A program made the position numbers and the translations under genes. From Lentisphaeria bacterium (GTDB taxonomy: Bacteria; Verrucomicrobiota; Lentisphaeria; Oligosphaerales; Oligosphaeraceae): 6,710 bases of DNA. The notes below the pieces were generated by a model. It did no database searches. It was not told the DNA's origin and worked only from the letters and a program-made list of their open reading frames with translations. How positions within the stretch are numbered: position 1 is the first letter of the stretch; each line of letters starts with the position of its first letter. This document shows, in pieces, positions 4,090 through 6,710 of this stretch. Location of the stretch: assembly GCA_024405235.1 (NCBI GenBank), contig JAKSPA010000093.1:1-6710 (forward strand), written 5' to 3'.

Positions 4090-6582
4090 ATGGCTGAAAT
4101 CCTGAAAATAGGTTTGGCTGGAAATCCAAACTGCGGTAAGACGACATTATTCAACCAGTTGACAGGCAGCAACCAATATGTCGGCAACTGGCCAGGCGTC
4201 ACGGTCGAGAAGAAGGACGGTCAGCTGAAGGGGCATGAGCATGTCATCCTTCAGGACCTGCCTGGCATCTATTCGCTGTCGCCCTACTCTCTCGAAGAGG
4301 TGGTCACCCGCAACTATCTGCTGAACGACCGTCCGAACGCACTCATAAACATCGTCGATGGAACGAACATCGAACGGAACCTCTATCTGACGACACAGCT
4401 GCTGGAACTCAACATGCCGATGATCGTCGCCATCAACATGATGGATCTTGTCAGCAGGAACGGCGACAAATTCAATCCAGAGCTGCTCGCAAAAGAACTT
4501 GGATGCCCTGTGATTCCGATATCCGCGCTGACAGGCGAAGGCACCGACAAACTCATCGAGACGGCGATAGAACTGGCGTCGAAGCATCATGTCGGCGAAC
4601 GTCCTCACATCTACACAGGCGGTGTGGAACATGCAATCGCGCACATTGAAGCGTCCATTCAAGACAGCGTTCCGGAACAGTATCTCAGATGGTACGCAGT
4701 GAAGATATTCGAGAGAGACGAAAAGGTATTGAAAGATCTTGCGCTTTCAGCCGAAATGCTCTCCCATCTTGAAAAGCACATCGTTGACTGCGAACAGGAA
4801 TTGGACGACGAAGCGGATGGCATCATCACCAACCAGCGGTATGCCTCAATCGCGAAATTCATCGCCGAGGCGCTTGAAAAGAAGAACACCTCAGGCGGAC
4901 TGACGACCTCCGACAAAATCGACATGGTCGTCACCAGCCGCGTCTTCGCGCTGCCGATCTTCGCGTTGTTGATATGGCTGATGTACTACCTGTCGGTCAC
5001 GACATGGGGCGCATATCTGACATCGTGGGCAAGCCACGGCGTATTCGGCGACGGATGGTTCCTGCCCTTCATGGGTTCCGACTATCGTGCGAATCTGCAA
5101 ACCTATGAAGACGCGGAATACACCGCCGCGCCGCTTGTATTCGAAGACTTCAGCAATTCGTCTTCCGAAGAGATCCGCCAAGCGGTTGCAGACTACATGC
5201 GTTTCAGCGATCCAGAACAGATCAGCGAAGAGGCATTCAAACACTTTCTGGATGACCATGGTTTTGTCGGCATAGCCTGCCATTCGCAAACAGAAGACGT
5301 CCCCCCGGCCTTCGCGCACGGTGTTTCCGCAGCCGATGTCGAAGCGGCGAAGACGCTCCGTTCAGCAGGGGCGCCGCGTCCAGAGGACTACTCTGGATGG
5401 ATACGCGGCGTTCCGCGCATAACGCAGAGCCTGCTTGACCGTTTCAACGTCGGAAACGTTGTGAGAAGTCTTGTAATGGACGGCATTATCGGCGGCGTCG
5501 GAACGGTTCTGGGCTTTCTGCCGCAGTTGCTTCTAGTATTCTTCTTTCTTGCGTTCCTTGAGGACTGCGGATACATGTCCCGCGTTGCGTTCATCATGGA
5601 CAGGCTGTTCAGACGCTTCGGCCTTTCGGGAAAATCCTTCATTCCGATGATCGTCGGCGCAGGTTGCAGCGTGCCAGGCATCATGGCGGCGCGCACGATC
5701 GAAAACGAGAAAGACCGTCGCATGACGATCATGCTCTCGACTTTCATTCCATGCGGTGCAAAGATGGAAATCGTGGCGATGATAACACTCGCATGTTTTC
5801 CAGGCTCGATATGGGTGGCGCCAGGCATGTATTTCATCGGCGTGCTGATCATCGTGCTGGCAGGAATAGCCCTGAAGAAAACGCATTTCTTCGCGGGCGA
5901 ACCTGCGCCCTTCGTCATGGAGCTGCCCGCCTACCACCTTCCGACCGCCAAGAATCTTCTGTTGCACACATGGGATCGCGGAAAGGACTTCTGCGTCAAG
6001 GCGGGAACGGTCATCTTCGTCGCATGCGTAATCCTCTGGAGTCTTCAGGCCTTCAGCTGGAAACTGACCTTTGTCGGAAGCGATGTGGACAATTCCATAC
6101 TTGCAAGCATAGGAAATCTCATAGCATGGATATTCGCGCCTTTGGGCTTCGGCAACTGGAAGGGAGCCGTCGCCGTACTTTCGGCGGAAATCGCCAAGGA
6201 ACAGGCGACTGGCACGCTCGGTGTTCTTGCGCATTCAGGGCAGACGAATATCGTCGACGTGATCAGAAGCATGTTCCAGGAGTTCAATCCTGCGCATCCT
6301 AACATGGCGGCGCTGTCATTCCTGCTGGTAAATCTCTTCGCGCCGCCATGCCTTGGCGCAATTATCACCGCCTTCCGCGAAATGGGCAGCGTGAAATGGG
6401 GCTGGCTGAGCATCGCTATTCAGCTTTACATCGGATACACTATCGCGCTGGTCGCATATCAACTGGGAGTGTACTTCTTCGACGGCGGCTCCTTCGGCAT
6501 AGGAACCATATTCGCATTGCTTCTCTGCGCAGTAGCGCTTTTCATGGTCTTCAGACCAGCCAGATCACACGCAGGAGACTAA
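4090..6582 (+). CDS. feoB: FeoB ferrous iron permease with GTPase domain
   Basis: The 830-residue protein imports Fe(II) across the inner membrane. Its N-terminal G domain has G1 GNPNCGKTT (11-19), switch I with T38 in NWPGVTVE, G3 DLPG (56-59), G4 NMMD (116-119) and G5 SALTGEG (145-151). A helical GDI-like domain follows to about 275. The first membrane helix is about 287-307; the rest of the membrane core runs from about 462 to 822. Gate motifs carry Cys526 (GCSVPG), Cys555 (IPCGAK) and Cys754 (PPCLGA), matching the conserved family cysteines. Length exceeds the usual 700-780 because of an enlarged loop at roughly 310-455 between the first two membrane segments, predicted periplasmic and mostly helical. 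No feoC follows. The start has AAGGAG at 9 nt. Confidence 0.97.
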   Translation: MAEILKIGLAGNPNCGKTTLFNQLTGSNQYVGNWPGVTVEKKDGQLKGHEHVILQDLPGIYSLSPYSLEEVVTRNYLLNDRPNALINIVDGTNIERNLYLTTQLLELNMPMIVAINMMDLVSRNGDKFNPELLAKELGCPVIPISALTGEGTDKLIETAIELASKHHVGERPHIYTGGVEHAIAHIEASIQDSVPEQYLRWYAVKIFERDEKVLKDLALSAEMLSHLEKHIVDCEQELDDEADGIITNQRYASIAKFIAEALEKKNTSGGLTTSDKIDMVVTSRVFALPIFALLIWLMYYLSVTTWGAYLTSWASHGVFGDGWFLPFMGSDYRANLQTYEDAEYTAAPLVFEDFSNSSSEEIRQAVADYMRFSDPEQISEEAFKHFLDDHGFVGIACHSQTEDVPPAFAHGVSAADVEAAKTLRSAGAPRPEDYSGWIRGVPRITQSLLDRFNVGNVVRSLVMDGIIGGVGTVLGFLPQLLLVFFFLAFLEDCGYMSRVAFIMDRLFRRFGLSGKSFIPMIVGAGCSVPGIMAARTIENEKDRRMTIMLSTFIPCGAKMEIVAMITLACFPGSIWVAPGMYFIGVLIIVLAGIALKKTHFFAGEPAPFVMELPAYHLPTAKNLLLHTWDRGKDFCVKAGTVIFVACVILWSLQAFSWKLTFVGSDVDNSILASIGNLIAWIFAPLGFGNWKGAVAVLSAEIAKEQATGTLGVLAHSGQTNIVDVIRSMFQEFNPAHPNMAALSFLLVNLFAPPCLGAIITAFREMGSVKWGWLSIAIQLYIGYTIALVAYQLGVYFFDGGSFGIGTIFALLLCAVALFMVFRPARSHAGD

Positions 6583-6597
6583 ACACAGGGGCGGAAA

Positions 6598-6619
6598 GCA
6601 GCGGAGCAAGCTCCGCTGC
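6598..6619 (+). terminator. Perfect 10-bp inverted repeat after feoB
   Basis: GCAGCGGAGC (6598-6607) and GCTCCGCTGC (6610-6619) are exact complements separated by AA, beginning 16 nt past the feoB stop. The strong GC stem suits the 3' end of the feo transcript, but no U-tract follows, so it is not a standard intrinsic terminator. It may instead be a dispersed palindromic repeat, given the repeats just beyond it. Confidence 0.45.
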
Positions 6620-6629
6620 ACGCAACGCC

Positions 6630-6650
6630 GCATATAATCCGCGCTGCCGC
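6630..6650. repeat. 21-bp direct repeat, copy 1
   Basis: The unit starts GCATATAATCC and ends CGCTGCCGC. It is identical over all 21 bases to 6679-6699, with a 49-bp period. It contains TATAAT (6633-6638). The segment between the copies, 6641-6662, also holds a GCGCTG/CAGCGC inverted repeat with a T5 run in its loop. Confidence 0.85.
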
Positions 6651-6678
6651 TTTTTACAGCGCCGCATAAAAACCCACA

Positions 6679-6699
6679 GCATATAATCCGCGCTGCCGC
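6679..6699. repeat. 21-bp direct repeat, copy 2
   Basis: An exact copy of 6630-6650, 11 bases from the right edge. A third, partial match (GCCGCATA) sits between them at 6661-6668, so the unit may be part of a longer degenerate array continuing outside the window. No gene is seen in 6583-6710. Confidence 0.85.
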
Positions 6700-6710
6700 A
6701 TTTAAGCACC

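Noticed and set aside
5664..6302. A 212-codon plus-strand ORF inside feoB in another frame
   Set aside because: It is a His/Arg-rich shadow of the FeoB membrane core.
6630..6699. The repeats beyond feoB as a CRISPR array
   Set aside because: There are only two full copies, the 28-bp gap contains a partial repeat instead of a unique spacer, and no cas gene is present.

Overview
The window reads as ordinary chromosomal DNA of a Gram-negative bacterium. The evidence is an outer-membrane porin with a signal peptide and a C-terminal Phe, plus a FeoB inner-membrane iron transporter. An alginate-export-type porin, a CpXC protein, a eukaryote-like SUI1 factor and a FeoB with an enlarged periplasmic loop together suggest the Planctomycetes-Verrucomicrobia-Lentisphaerae group, perhaps an anaerobic Lentisphaerae-like organism. 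That placement is inference; no rRNA or marker gene is present.

Layout. 1-146 (minus): protein-like reading frames that run off the left edge, possibly one gene with a frameshift. 147-343: non-coding, with a 17-bp inverted repeat bracketing about 100 bp. 344-1711 (minus): alginate-export-family porin. 1712-1844: its leader, with a strong multi-part stem-loop. 1845-2312 (minus): a SUI1/eIF1-like gene interrupted by two in-frame amber codons but otherwise intact. 2309-2986 (minus): CpXC zinc-ribbon-like protein. 3031-3342 (minus): thioredoxin. 3343-3628: divergent intergenic region. 3629-6582 (plus): feoA-feoA-feoB. 6583-6710: non-coding, with a perfect 10-bp inverted repeat and two copies of a 21-bp direct repeat.

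How the genes fit together. feoA1, feoA2 and feoB are tightly packed and form a ferrous iron uptake operon: FeoB is the GTPase-coupled permease and the FeoA proteins are small SH3-like partners. Thioredoxin, CpXC and SUI1 look like a second transcription unit in the opposite direction; the porin follows on the same strand after a 133-nt structured leader and probably has its own control.

The observations most worth checking are the two amber codons in the SUI1 gene, the single TAG codon separating FeoA2 from an in-frame FeoB, the enlarged FeoB loop, and the repeats downstream of feoB. I did not find convincing evidence of a wholly new system.
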